This document shows positions 18,580 through 27,054 of a stretch of DNA of 64,000 bases, in pieces. The translations under genes and the position numbers were made by a program. Position 1 is the stretch's first letter, and the number at the start of each line of letters is the position of its first letter. A model generated the notes under the pieces. That model had not been told where the DNA came from and ran no database searches. It saw only the letters and a list, made by a program, of their open reading frames with translations. Source of the stretch: Catenibacterium mitsuokai (GTDB taxonomy: Bacteria; Bacillota_I; Bacilli_A; Erysipelotrichales; Coprobacillaceae); NCBI RefSeq assembly GCF_025148785.1, contig NZ_CP102271.1, positions 1,481,972-1,545,971 on the forward strand, in the 5' to 3' direction.

Positions 18580-18608
18580 AGTCTACATGAATTCATGATG
18601 TTTGTCAA
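18580..18608 (-). promoter_or_regulatory. tyrS promoter
   Basis: TTGACA (18603-18608), 17-bp spacer, TAGACT (18580-18585). The -35 box touches the end of the ClC gene upstream. Confidence 0.75.
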
Positions 18609-18610
18609 TA

Positions 18611-20176
18611 TCAGCTTGTAAAGACACTTTCCAACATCAGCTTCGTTTCATCAAGATGGAATGCATCAACTAACACAATAACACGGTCTCCTGAAATAAG
18701 CTTTGTATCCCCTTTTGGAATGATTTCTTCTCCACCACGAATAACGGAAACAATCAAGCTACGACGTGGTAGCTGTAAATCCTTAATATAGTGATCACAG
18801 GCATTTGAACCAAAGCCAACTGTATAGCCAATGAGTTCCTTACTATCCGCATATTCATCCATAGAATGATAAGGCTGATTGTTTAAAAGATTTGTTAAAA
18901 GACTTTCATAAATTGGTTCACTATGTAAAAGATTGGCGACATAATAAGAAACAAATGAAACAAGTGCAATTGGTAGGAGCATCTTTAAAGTTCCACTCAT
19001 TTCAGCTATTAATACAATACCAGTAATCGGTGCTCTTACAATGGCACTAAAGTAAGCAGCCATTGCCATAATAATGAAGTTCATAAAATACTCAGAAGGA
19101 ACGCCACACATAATAGCAACCTTACCTACACTTGCACCAATGAGACTTCCAAGAATGAGTAATGGGAAGAAGATTCCCCCAGCCGCACCTGAACCAAATG
19201 AAACACACGAAATCAATAATTTTAATATAAATAATAAGACAAGAGTAGATAAAACAAGATTTGGTTCATTGAGATATTCTACAAGTTTATGTCCTCCACC
19301 CATGACAAGTGGACAATAAAATCCTAAAATTCCAGATAACACCAAAGGTATAATGACTCTTTGATGTTTTTTCAAGGATGGTGTTTTCTTATAAAGTTTA
19401 ATAGTTCCCATTGTAACCTTATTATAGAAAGCACCTAATACACCAGCGACAATACCAAGAATAATAACCCAGATATAGTTCTTCAAAGGGAATGTTTCTT
19501 TAATTGAGAAAGCTAAAGTAGGTGATAAACCAAAGATATTTCTACTTAAGAAATCCGCAGTAATAGATGCAATCATCACAGAAACAAGTGCACTTGTAGA
19601 GAAGTTCTTATGAACTTCTTCCAAAGCAAACATGATACCTGCAAGAGGTGCATTGAATGCAGCCGATAAGCCAGCTGCGGCACCTGCTGTCATTAAATAA
19701 CGTTCTTCCGTTTTTACACGTTTTCCTTTTTTCGCAAGAGCTTTACCAATCATACCACCAAGCTGGATACTTGGACCTTCTCTCCCTAATGATAAGCCGC
19801 CTACAAGTGCAAGTGCACCTGCACAGAATTTCGCAAGTAAGACTCTCCACCAGCATTCATCAATACGTCCCTGTACTTCTGCTTCTAGCTGTGGAATACC
19901 AGAGCCTCCAATCATAGGTTCCCACTTTAAAAAGATTGAAATAATAAGACCTAATACAATAAGGCCAATGATCCACAAAGGCCAATAAGACACGTTATGT
20001 GCAACAAAGTCCCTTATAGTAAAATAAATAGATTCTGCATTTGATAAAACAAGACGATAAACGATGCAGACAGCACCTGACACGATACCAACAAGTAAAC
20101 CTTCATAAGCCAAGCGCTTATTGAGTTTACTTCTTTCTCGTAATACATTTGCAGTATCAGACTGATTTTTAAGCAT
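18611..20176 (-). CDS. ClC-family chloride channel/antiporter with TrkA-C domain
   Basis: A 521-residue integral membrane protein with about 10-12 membrane helices. It has the three anion-pathway signatures: GSGIP (about 92), GREGPSIQLGG (about 128-138) and GSGAAGGIFFPLL (about 333-345). The gating Glu of GREGP suggests a Cl-/H+ exchanger rather than a channel. The last ~80 residues form a TrkA-C/RCK-C domain (LPRRSLIVSVIRGGEEIIPKG) that may bind a ligand. It is a single gene with a TTGTGC-N18-TATAAT promoter. Physiological ion is inferred from the family; fluoride-type ClCs have different motifs. Confidence 0.93.
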   Translation of the reverse strand: MLKNQSDTANVLRERSKLNKRLAYEGLLVGIVSGAVCIVYRLVLSNAESIYFTIRDFVAHNVSYWPLWIIGLIVLGLIISIFLKWEPMIGGSGIPQLEAEVQGRIDECWWRVLLAKFCAGALALVGGLSLGREGPSIQLGGMIGKALAKKGKRVKTEERYLMTAGAAAGLSAAFNAPLAGIMFALEEVHKNFSTSALVSVMIASITADFLSRNIFGLSPTLAFSIKETFPLKNYIWVIILGIVAGVLGAFYNKVTMGTIKLYKKTPSLKKHQRVIIPLVLSGILGFYCPLVMGGGHKLVEYLNEPNLVLSTLVLLFILKLLISCVSFGSGAAGGIFFPLLILGSLIGASVGKVAIMCGVPSEYFMNFIIMAMAAYFSAIVRAPITGIVLIAEMSGTLKMLLPIALVSFVSYYVANLLHSEPIYESLLTNLLNNQPYHSMDEYADSKELIGYTVGFGSNACDHYIKDLQLPRRSLIVSVIRGGEEIIPKGDTKLISGDRVIVLVDAFHLDETKLMLESVFTS

Positions 20177-20238
20177 ATATAATCCTCCCAGTAATTATAT
20201 TGACCGATACTATTTTAGCACAATCTAAACCAGTAAAA

Positions 20239-20258
20239 AAGGATGCCTCAGCATCCTT
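20239..20258 (-). terminator. ccpA terminator
   Basis: AAGGATGC/GCATCCTT stem, 4-nt loop, six T's on the minus strand. Confidence 0.8.
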
Positions 20259-20264
20259 CTTTCG

Positions 20265-21269
20265 TTATTTAGTTGTATCACGCTTAATGAATGCATAGTG
20301 CATTGGTACTTCTGCTTCATCAATTTCTTCATGATTTAAAATCTTTGTAAGAAGTCTGATTGCGATAGCACCCATATCATATACAGGTACATGAATAGTA
20401 GTAAGAGGTGGACGACAAATAGTAGCATAACTTGTATCCATCATACCAACAACCTGCATATCTTCAGGTACATTGATACCATGATCAATTGCTGCATTGA
20501 CAACAGCGACTGCTTCCTTGTCATAGCCTGTTAAAACAACATCATGCTTATGAGTATCAAAATATTCCTTTAATTGAGGATAACTTTCTTCATAATGGTT
20601 AGAAACATCCACAATATAATCTTCAGGAAGTGTTTCACCACTATCTTTAAATGCTTCTTCAATACCCTTCGCAAAATCATTTAAGTCAACTAGGTTTTGA
20701 GTCGCTCTTACAAAGCAGATATCTTTTTTGCCCTGTTCAATGAATTGTTTTGTCATATCATAAGCGATGCTCTTTGCGTCAACATATACAGAACAGATAT
20801 CTTCATCAGAAATCTTATATCCAACAACAACTGCAGGAATACGGTATTTTTTAATGAGATCAATTTCTTTATCAATACAGTTATTATTGAATAATACTAC
20901 ACCATCAGCACGTGACTTAATAACCTTTTCAATAACTTCTTCAATAGGGTTACCTAAACCAAGTTCATCAGTTGTATACATAATGATATTGAAGTCTAAA
21001 GTACGTCCAGTATCTCCAATACCACCAATCATATCTTTTACATGTCCAAATAGTGACTGTGGGAATACAACTGCAATAGTTGTAGTTTTACTAGTTGCAA
21101 GACCTCTTGCAATCTGATTAGGCTTAAAATCGAGTCTTTTAATTGTTTCAAGTACACGTTCTCTAGTTGCAGGCTTTACAACATTTGAACCATTAATTAC
21201 TCTTGAAACTGTTGCAAGTGAAACATCAGCTGCTTCTGCAACATCATAGATTGTTACTTTCTTCTTCAT
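20265..21269 (-). CDS. ccpA: Catabolite control protein A (LacI family)
   Basis: 334 residues with an N-terminal LacI helix-turn-helix (IYDVAEAADVSLATVSRVIN, about 6-25), the hinge helix with NQIARGLATSKT, and a periplasmic-binding-like sensor domain. The string VKPATRERVLETIKRLDFKP closely follows CcpA rather than sugar-specific LacI repressors. The murC-ytxG-ytxH-ccpA order also matches Bacillus. It would bind cre sites together with HPr-Ser-P; candidates are seen at pfkA and before the flavoprotein gene at 51226. Its ATG lies one base after the ytxH-like stop. Assignment to CcpA rather than another LacI member is inference. Confidence 0.88.
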   Translation of the reverse strand: MKKKVTIYDVAEAADVSLATVSRVINGSNVVKPATRERVLETIKRLDFKPNQIARGLATSKTTTIAVVFPQSLFGHVKDMIGGIGDTGRTLDFNIIMYTTDELGLGNPIEEVIEKVIKSRADGVVLFNNNCIDKEIDLIKKYRIPAVVVGYKISDEDICSVYVDAKSIAYDMTKQFIEQGKKDICFVRATQNLVDLNDFAKGIEEAFKDSGETLPEDYIVDVSNHYEESYPQLKEYFDTHKHDVVLTGYDKEAVAVVNAAIDHGINVPEDMQVVGMMDTSYATICRPPLTTIHVPVYDMGAIAIRLLTKILNHEEIDEAEVPMHYAFIKRDTTK

Positions 21270-21270
21270 A

Positions 21271-21750
21271 CTAGTCCTTAATTTCCTCGATCATTTCATC
21301 TAGCTGTTTTTCAACATCATCAATTTGCTGATCAATCACATCTTCATCAATCATGGCAGCCTTATCATTAATCATTGTTTTCACTTCATCGATTTTCTGA
21401 TTCACACGTCCAGTTACTTCTACAACTGAACCTTTCACCTTATCAAATTTTTCACTAGATTTTACTTTTTCTGCTAAAATTTCTAACTTTTTCTGTACTT
21501 CATCTACTTTTTCTTTAGTAGTTTCTTTAAAATCATCAGGATCAAATTCATCTACTGACTTTTTAATATTTTCAATTGTTTCTCCTAATTTAGCTTCAAC
21601 ATCTTCTCTAGTAAGACTTGCTAAATAGTCATAAGTAGATTTTGATTTAGCTTTGATGTCTTCTCTTAATTCGCTACCTTTCTTAGGTGCAAATAATAAA
21701 CCAGCTAAAACGCCTAATCCTACTCCGAATAATACTTTTCCGAATTTCAT
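21271..21750 (-). CDS. YtxH-like protein (general stress type)
   Basis: A 159-residue protein with a short N-terminal membrane segment (GKVLFGVGLGVLAGLLFAP, about 3-21) followed by KKGSELREDIKAK, the YtxH signature. A long charged coiled-coil tail is built of Lys/Glu/Asp heptads. In Bacillus ytxH is in the general stress regulon; its biochemical role is unknown. It lies between a YtxG-like gene and ccpA, presumably in one operon with murC. Confidence 0.85.
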   Translation of the reverse strand: MKFGKVLFGVGLGVLAGLLFAPKKGSELREDIKAKSKSTYDYLASLTREDVEAKLGETIENIKKSVDEFDPDDFKETTKEKVDEVQKKLEILAEKVKSSEKFDKVKGSVVEVTGRVNQKIDEVKTMINDKAAMIDEDVIDQQIDDVEKQLDEMIEEIKD

Positions 21751-21761
21751 AATTATACCTC

Positions 21762-22058
21762 CTATTTTTTCTTCAAGATATTTTTCAAGCCTAATACCGT
21801 TCCTAAAAAACCTGCACCTGATCTCTTCCTATTAAAAATACCGCTTACCACGTTGATTGGTTCATTGAGCTTATCCATTTTATAGTTAATATCATCCACT
21901 GTAACATTTACTTTAGAAACTGTTGTTTCTAAATGCTGTGCCAAATGACTGACATCCTTTAAAGTTGTAAGTGCATGGATAAGAAATACTCCTAGAGACA
22001 CTAATGCAAATACACCAGCGAGCACTAGAATACATAGACAAATTGTTAAGATATCCAC
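21762..22058 (-). CDS. YtxG-like DUF948 protein
   Basis: A 98-residue protein with one N-terminal membrane helix (about 3-28, LTICLCILVLAGVFALVSLG). It is followed by a predicted coiled coil (HLAQHLETTVSKVNVTVDDI) and a Lys-rich end. Size and location between murC and a YtxH-like gene match Bacillus ytxG (DUF948). Its function is not established; it may form a membrane partner of the YtxH-like protein. Confidence 0.8.
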   Translation of the reverse strand: MDILTICLCILVLAGVFALVSLGVFLIHALTTLKDVSHLAQHLETTVSKVNVTVDDINYKMDKLNEPINVVSGIFNRKRSGAGFLGTVLGLKNILKKK

Positions 22059-22069
22059 GGGATGTCCTC

Positions 22070-23380
22070 CTATGCCTTTTCTTTTTCCTTAATAACTAAA
22101 TCTTCTAACTTATAAATATCCTTAGGACTCATAAATAAGAATACTGCATTATCATATTGTGCCAGTTCTTTTGCACCTGCTTCATCTTCAGTGACCACTT
22201 TAGAACGAGGTAGGTTCTTAGTAATAACACTGACATCAATATCGATTCCTGGTTCTTTTGGCGCATTTTTAGGGAAATCCACAAAATATGGATGATCAAC
22301 TGTATCCATGATTCGTGCATAATCCTTCGCAAATCTTAAGCCACGTGAATATCTATCTGGCTGATAAACCGCAACAATCTGCTTACCAGGAAAACGTGTT
22401 CTTGTTTCTTCAATTACATATTTAATAGCTGTTGGATGATGTGCATAGTCATCAACATATACGTTATTGCCTACTTCTTTCACTGCATAACGTCTCTTAG
22501 TTCCCTTAAATGTACTTAACTGACTCTGCATATAATCAAAGTCCATACCTTCAAGATAACCTAAAGTAATAACACCTAGTGTGTTATAAAGTGTATGCAT
22601 ACCATAGAATGGTAAAGTGAAATGTCCAAAAAGATCACCATAGATATATACATCAAATGAAAGACCTTTTTCATTATTAATTACATTTTTAGCCTGAACA
22701 TCATTGCCATCTTTTACACCGAATTTTACAACTCTCTTTGTATAATTCAAATGTGGAAGATGTGGATCATCACCCCAGATGACAATAGCCTTTTTAGCCT
22801 GGTTGGCATATTTTTCAAAAGACTGTTCATACTGTTCCATTGACTTGAAATAGTCTACATGATCCATTTCAATATTGTTGATATAAGAATAATCTGGATG
22901 ATACCATAAGAAATGATCTTTATATTCACAGCATTCAGCTATAAAATACTTAGCACCCTTAGTAGCATAGCCAGTACCATCTCCAATTAATACATTTGTC
23001 TTATCATAGTCTTTAAACAAATGATAAGCCATACCTGTAGTAGAAGTCTTACCATGTGTACCTGCAATACCGATAGTAATATGATCATCCATAAGCTTAG
23101 CTAGGAAATCATAATAGTGGTGAATTGTTACATTAGGATTATCTTCTGCAGCAGCCACTTCTTCATTAGATCGGTCAAATGCATTCCCTACAATAACATC
23201 CATACCGTCTTTAATGTTGTCTTTGTTAAATGAATAAATAGGAATATTTCTTTCTCTTAATCCATCTTCAAGAAAGATATACTTATCAATATCACTTCCT
23301 GCAACTTCATAACCTAAATCATATAAAATTCTCGCAAGAGAAGCCATTCCTGAACCTTTAATACCTATAAAATAATACAT
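22070..23380 (-). CDS. murC: UDP-N-acetylmuramate-L-alanine ligase
   Basis: Adds L-Ala to UDP-MurNAc in peptidoglycan synthesis. It has the Mur N-terminal Rossmann motif GIKGSGMASLARIL (about 5-18) and the ATP loop GTHGKTSTTGM (about 106-116). The DDYAHHPTAIK motif is near 310. The start at 23380 (MYYFIG) is chosen for GAGG about 11 bases upstream; a GTG four codons earlier overlaps that site. At 436 residues it is normal. It leads the murC-ytxG-ytxH-ccpA cluster. Confidence 0.95.
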   Translation of the reverse strand: MYYFIGIKGSGMASLARILYDLGYEVAGSDIDKYIFLEDGLRERNIPIYSFNKDNIKDGMDVIVGNAFDRSNEEVAAAEDNPNVTIHHYYDFLAKLMDDHITIGIAGTHGKTSTTGMAYHLFKDYDKTNVLIGDGTGYATKGAKYFIAECCEYKDHFLWYHPDYSYINNIEMDHVDYFKSMEQYEQSFEKYANQAKKAIVIWGDDPHLPHLNYTKRVVKFGVKDGNDVQAKNVINNEKGLSFDVYIYGDLFGHFTLPFYGMHTLYNTLGVITLGYLEGMDFDYMQSQLSTFKGTKRRYAVKEVGNNVYVDDYAHHPTAIKYVIEETRTRFPGKQIVAVYQPDRYSRGLRFAKDYARIMDTVDHPYFVDFPKNAPKEPGIDIDVSVITKNLPRSKVVTEDEAGAKELAQYDNAVFLFMSPKDIYKLEDLVIKEKEKA

Positions 23381-23458
23381 ATATTTTGTCACCTCGATAA
23401 TATATTAACACAAATTAAATAATGATTACATAGATATCACTTAAAAATGAAAGTATTT

Positions 23459-24085
23459 TCATAAATTGGTAAGAAAAGGATCGTCTATCCTAAAAGTTGG
23501 TGTATCAAATATCTCACTTTCACCCAAATGAATAGTCAAAACCTGTTCAATAGTGAGCCCAATAGTTTCACCATCTTTAAATACCACATTGTTCATAATA
23601 ACATAGAGTGCAGTGTCTTTAATGAAGTCTAATACAGCCATAGGTTCCCCAATAGAAGAAACTTCTATTTCATGATAGCCGAGCTTTTCAAGACCATCTG
23701 TATAAGCCCCTACTCCATTTTCTAATGGATATAAACCAAACCAGATGACGTTATAAATAGGAAACATATCCTGATCAATCATCTTGGCCATTGTTTGATA
23801 AAAAGATGGTTCATAAATGACATCATTCATATAAACTCCTACAACATTCTCATCAATGTTTGAACATACTTCTTCCACAAATAAAGGACAGTCTGTCTGA
23901 ATGGTTTCAATTGTCTTATGGATATGAATCATTCCCGTATGGTTTTTAGTACATGCATCTGCTTCTTCCCACATAAAGTTACTTAAAGCTGCATTAAGAC
24001 GTACTTTGTCATCTAATGGTTGATTAATATAATCACTTGTTTCATTGAATGGTTCTTTTACTAATAAAAATGCTTCTAATTCCAT
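23459..24085 (-). CDS. DUF4261-type protein
   Basis: A 208-residue soluble protein resembling DUF4261. Its N-terminal part has a HTGMIHIH-like stretch, a central YEPSFYQ segment and a C-terminal VLDFIKDTALYVIMNNVVFK. Function is unknown. It follows the HAD hydrolase by two bases, with AGGGAG before its ATG, so it is the last gene of a GNAT-HAD-DUF4261 operon. The family call rests on recall of the pattern only. Confidence 0.75.
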   Translation of the reverse strand: MELEAFLLVKEPFNETSDYINQPLDDKVRLNAALSNFMWEEADACTKNHTGMIHIHKTIETIQTDCPLFVEEVCSNIDENVVGVYMNDVIYEPSFYQTMAKMIDQDMFPIYNVIWFGLYPLENGVGAYTDGLEKLGYHEIEVSSIGEPMAVLDFIKDTALYVIMNNVVFKDGETIGLTIEQVLTIHLGESEIFDTPTFRIDDPFLTNL

Positions 24086-24087
24086 CT

Positions 24088-24747
24088 TTACTCTCCCTCA
24101 AACAATAAGTCTTCTAACTCTTTTACAGACTCAACATAATAAGTACATTTATTCTTGATATCTTCTTTAATTTCCTTGATATCATGAGCCCATCCAGCTC
24201 CACATGCATCAATATGCGCATCTCGCGCCATCTGTATACCTGGTAATAAGTCATCTACAAGTAAGACATCTTCTTTATTTAAATGAAGCTCTTTAATAAT
24301 GCTTTCAACAGGCCAAATAGATGGTTTACGCTTTTCAGGAGGTAATTCCCAGCCATATATAATAGAAGGCTCAGGTAAATTATTATTCTTATAATCACGA
24401 ATGATTGTATGCTTCATTGAATGAGAAATAACACAGATAGTGCCACCTTCATTCACATAACGCCATAATAAATCATGAATGCCATCAAAACAGACAGGTG
24501 CATGACCACGAATATAAGACTGCCAGTTATTTTCTTGAATACGCATTTCTTCTTCACTGAATTTTAGTATATCAAAACATAATGCAGTAAATCCTGGCTT
24601 ATAATTATACTTAAAATAATCTTCACAAGTCATAGTAACACCAGGACGAAGCTTACTTAATGAATCTAGAAATGCAGGAAAGTTCACTGTACGTGTGCTA
24701 TCTACAATCGTATCATCATGATCTAGTATTAAACATTTATATTTCAT
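24088..24747 (-). CDS. HAD-superfamily phosphatase
   Basis: A 219-residue HAD hydrolase. Motif I is LDHDDTIVDST (about 6-16, nucleophile Asp in DHDDT), motif II is around VISHS, and motif IV is LLVDDLLPGI with the metal-binding Asp pair. A cap domain lies between residues 20 and 85. The start at 24747 is chosen for AAAAAGGAG before it; it overlaps the upstream acetyltransferase stop. The substrate is unknown; the fold is that of phosphoglycolate phosphatase-like enzymes. Confidence 0.88.
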   Translation of the reverse strand: MKYKCLILDHDDTIVDSTRTVNFPAFLDSLSKLRPGVTMTCEDYFKYNYKPGFTALCFDILKFSEEEMRIQENNWQSYIRGHAPVCFDGIHDLLWRYVNEGGTICVISHSMKHTIIRDYKNNNLPEPSIIYGWELPPEKRKPSIWPVESIIKELHLNKEDVLLVDDLLPGIQMARDAHIDACGAGWAHDIKEIKEDIKNKCTYYVESVKELEDLLFEGE

Positions 24748-25225
24748 TTGTTTCTCCTTTTTGATATGCAAGACATGTTATTCCTTGCGTATTGACTATT
24801 TTCCCACACTTTTTAAATCCACATGATTCTAATAAATTCTGCATAGGAATATTCTTGACTCCTGTATCCATCTTTAAATTAGGAATCTGACTATAAGCCC
24901 AGTTCAAGATAAACTTGCAGGCCCCTTTCACAATATGTGCAGAAACAACACGATGTACCACACCATAAGGTGCATTATTGAGCCATTGTCCCTCGATTTC
25001 CTTATAATCTTGATCTTCTTCTATCGCATAATAGAAAACAGCCGCAATTTGATTTTCATACATGCATAAATACATCTTATCTATATCTTTAGTAATCAAT
25101 TCTTTTGAAGGATAACCTACAGGCCACTGATCTTTATTGCCATGATTATCCATAAATATCTTTGCATCTTTATAAAGACTCATTATTTCATCTATATGAG
25201 CCCTATCTGCTTTTTTTATTTCCAT
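24737..25225 (-). CDS. GNAT-family N-acetyltransferase
   Basis: A 162-residue protein with a GNAT start (IKKADRAHIDEIMSLYKDAK) and a core of alternating strands (IAAVFYYAIEED, GVVHRVVSAHIVKGACKFIL). The usual Q/RxxGxG/A acetyl-CoA loop is degenerate (HIVKGACKF), as in several small GNATs. The final part has the typical NLLESCGFKKCG. It is first in an operon with the HAD phosphatase and DUF4261 genes. The substrate is unknown. Confidence 0.85.
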   Translation of the reverse strand: MEIKKADRAHIDEIMSLYKDAKIFMDNHGNKDQWPVGYPSKELITKDIDKMYLCMYENQIAAVFYYAIEEDQDYKEIEGQWLNNAPYGVVHRVVSAHIVKGACKFILNWAYSQIPNLKMDTGVKNIPMQNLLESCGFKKCGKIVNTQGITCLAYQKGETNEI

Positions 25226-25261
25226 AGTTAACCCCTCTGATTTATATCATAACACAAAAAA

Positions 25262-25283
25262 GGGTCTGAAAAAATCCAGACCC
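25262..25283 (-). terminator. Terminator after the frameshifted gene
   Basis: GGGTCTG/CAGACCC stem with an 8-nt loop and following T's on the minus strand, six bases after the stop codon. Confidence 0.7.
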
Positions 25284-25288
25284 CCATA

Positions 25289-25799
25289 TTACACAATTTC
25301 TACAATTGTTCTTTCTATCGTAATAGAAGGATTCCCATCAAAATCATTCAATATATCTTTACCATCATCTATCATATTCAATGAATTATGTCCTTTATGG
25401 ATTTCAATTTCCATTGAAAACCAACAATCCTGTTTTTCAAAACAGATTTCAAAATTTTTAAAGCAGAAGACAATAGCTTTCGTTTCCCACATATCATAAT
25501 TTTTAGAAAAAGTATGATCATTGACTAGAATAACTTTCTGTACTGCCTCATCAATATATGTTTCTTTGATATCATTATTAAACCTTGATTCTACTGCTGT
25601 CCAATTGGATGTAGAAATACTTAGTATTGTTGCTTCACCATCTAACCCAAAATAATCTAACGCCTCATAATTGTTCACTAATTCAAATACCTGTCACAGA
25701 ATCTGTAACGATGAAATCTGCATGCTTGTATGTTAAGAAAGTTTTTCCTATCAATAATTTGATCAACTCTGTGTCAAACCTGAAATCATATTGTTTCAT
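25289..25799 (-). pseudogene. Unknown gene broken by a single frameshift
   Basis: An ATG at 25799 with AAAAGGA upstream opens a frame starting MKQYDFRFDTELIKLLIGKT and running to a TGA near 25686. The next frame continues in register as VFELVNNYEALDYFGLDG and runs to 25289 (129 residues from the GTG at 25678). Joining the two gives one protein of about 168 residues, so one base has been lost or gained near 25690 (or the read has an error). The product is acidic with no recognised motif. It follows the 25825-26358 gene by 25 bases and probably shares its operon. Confidence 0.65.
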
Positions 25800-25824
25800 T
25801 ATTATTTTCCTTTTCAAAAAGATA

Positions 25825-26358
25825 CTAAATCTTGTTACGAGCTAATCTTATCATATTTTCATCTAATGTCGTACGTGGATTCTCCAAATTATATTTTTTA
25901 GCCCAATCTTTATAATGCTGATCCATATATTCCTTCAATTCATTAATCGATTTTGTTTTGAATAAATCAATAAGATTCACATCATCAATAACCTTGATGG
26001 TTTCATCTAATTTCAAGATAAATTGAGATGCATTCTCAAGATCAAGACTTTCAAATAAGTAAGTATTCGTAGTAGTCACAACATTCAAATCGACATAATA
26101 ATTAAAATAAATACTAAACACTCCCGCATTACGATGTGCCATGAACCCTTTCGTCCCATCTTTCAAAAATCCAACAGAGGGATTATAGATTCTATTAATA
26201 GGTAAAATCTTAATGCCTGTAATACTGCTTAAAGGAATTAAAACATCTTCTTTCAATCCATCTTTAAAAACTAATTCATTTTCTTCTAACAGAAGTTGCG
26301 GAACATTATCAGATATACCATTAATTAAAAATTGTGCTTGTCTACGATTATTCTTCAT
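25825..26358 (-). CDS. Unknown protein (177 aa)
   Basis: The start at 26358 (MKNNRRQAQFLING) is chosen for AAGGAGG before it; the frame extends 13 codons upstream without a site. The N-terminal half is rich in beta strands (ELVFKDGL, VLIPLSSITGIKILPI), reminiscent of PH-like domains, and the C-terminal 60 residues are helical and charged. No family is recognised. It lies just outside the left end of the IS3 element and leads a small operon with a frameshifted gene. Confidence 0.7.
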   Translation of the reverse strand: MKNNRRQAQFLINGISDNVPQLLLEENELVFKDGLKEDVLIPLSSITGIKILPINRIYNPSVGFLKDGTKGFMAHRNAGVFSIYFNYYVDLNVVTTTNTYLFESLDLENASQFILKLDETIKVIDDVNLIDLFKTKSINELKEYMDQHYKDWAKKYNLENPRTTLDENMIRLARNKI

Positions 26359-26504
26359 TGTATAACGCCTCCTTATATTCAATACATAATCATACACAAC
26401 CTTTCTATAACAAATTATATATATAATATATCGATGTATTCAACTCATTTCACTTTTTCAATAAATCTTTCAACACGTAAAAAAAGGACAGCTAGAATCT
26501 AAAA

Positions 26505-26524
26505 TGGACCCTGTAAAAAGGACA
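26505..26524 (+). repeat. Left terminal inverted repeat of the IS3 element
   Basis: TGGACCCTGTAAAAAGGACA; the right end reads TGGACCCCGAGTCAAGGACA on the opposite strand. The shared core is TGGACCC ... AAGGACA. Confidence 0.75.
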
Positions 26525-26550
26525 CGATAAAAAAGGATATTTATTTCGTG

Positions 26551-26575
26551 ACCCTGTTTTACAGGGTTTTTATTT
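26551..26575 (+). terminator. Inward-facing terminator at the IS3 left end
   Basis: ACCCTGT/ACAGGGT stem with a 3-nt loop followed by TTTTATTTT, between the left inverted repeat and orfA. It would stop outside transcripts from entering the transposase genes, a known IS self-limitation device. Confidence 0.7.
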
Positions 26576-26611
26576 TGCATAGTATAATGATTATAGAATG
26601 GTGGTGTTATT

Positions 26612-27040
26612 ATGGGAGTAAACTATTTTAGTGATGAACAAGTAAAGGAACTCGAAAAGAATCCATATGTAAAGAAAGTATCTATCAAAAGCATAACCTA
26701 TTCAGAAAAATTCAAAGAACTCTTCTGGATTGATTTACAGAAAGGCATGATGCCTGGAAACATATTTAGAAAGTATGGATTTGATCCTCATATGTTAGGA
26801 TCTAGTCGAACTCTCAAGTTCACAGATCGTGTAAGGAAAGAAGCAGCAAGGGAAGAAGGATTCAAGGATACCAGAGGCACAAAATCCGGAAGACCTTCTA
26901 CAAAGAATCTTACCATTGAGGAACAGCTAGAAAGGCTTAAGCAGAAAAATAAAATTCTCCAGCAGGAGAACGATTTTTTAAAAAGAGTGAGATTTATCAA
27001 CAGAAAGCAAATATTAAAACTGCAGAAGGGCAAACAATAA
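26612..27040 (+). CDS. IS3-family transposase OrfA
   Basis: A 142-residue DNA-binding subunit. Its helix-turn-helix part includes SRTLKFTDRVRKEAA and a C-terminal leucine-zipper-like stretch (IEEQLERLKQKNKILQQEN) typical of OrfA dimerisation. GGTGG lies eight bases before the ATG, and TATAAT lies at about 26581-26587. A slippery heptamer T TTT TTA at 26974-26980 in the zero frame should direct part of the ribosomes into orfB to make the OrfAB transposase. Confidence 0.9.
   Translation: MGVNYFSDEQVKELEKNPYVKKVSIKSITYSEKFKELFWIDLQKGMMPGNIFRKYGFDPHMLGSSRTLKFTDRVRKEAAREEGFKDTRGTKSGRPSTKNLTIEEQLERLKQKNKILQQENDFLKRVRFINRKQILKLQKGKQ
26974..26980 (+). promoter_or_regulatory. Programmed -1 frameshift heptamer (T TTT TTA)
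   Basis: In the orfA frame the codons are GAT TTT TTA. Slipping back one base gives TTT TTT, then AAA AAG AGT GAG, an open frame (KKSEIYQQKANIKTAEGQ) that runs without a stop into orfB. This is the standard way IS3 elements make OrfAB. Confidence 0.7.
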
Positions 27041-27054
27041 GAGAAAAATATAAA

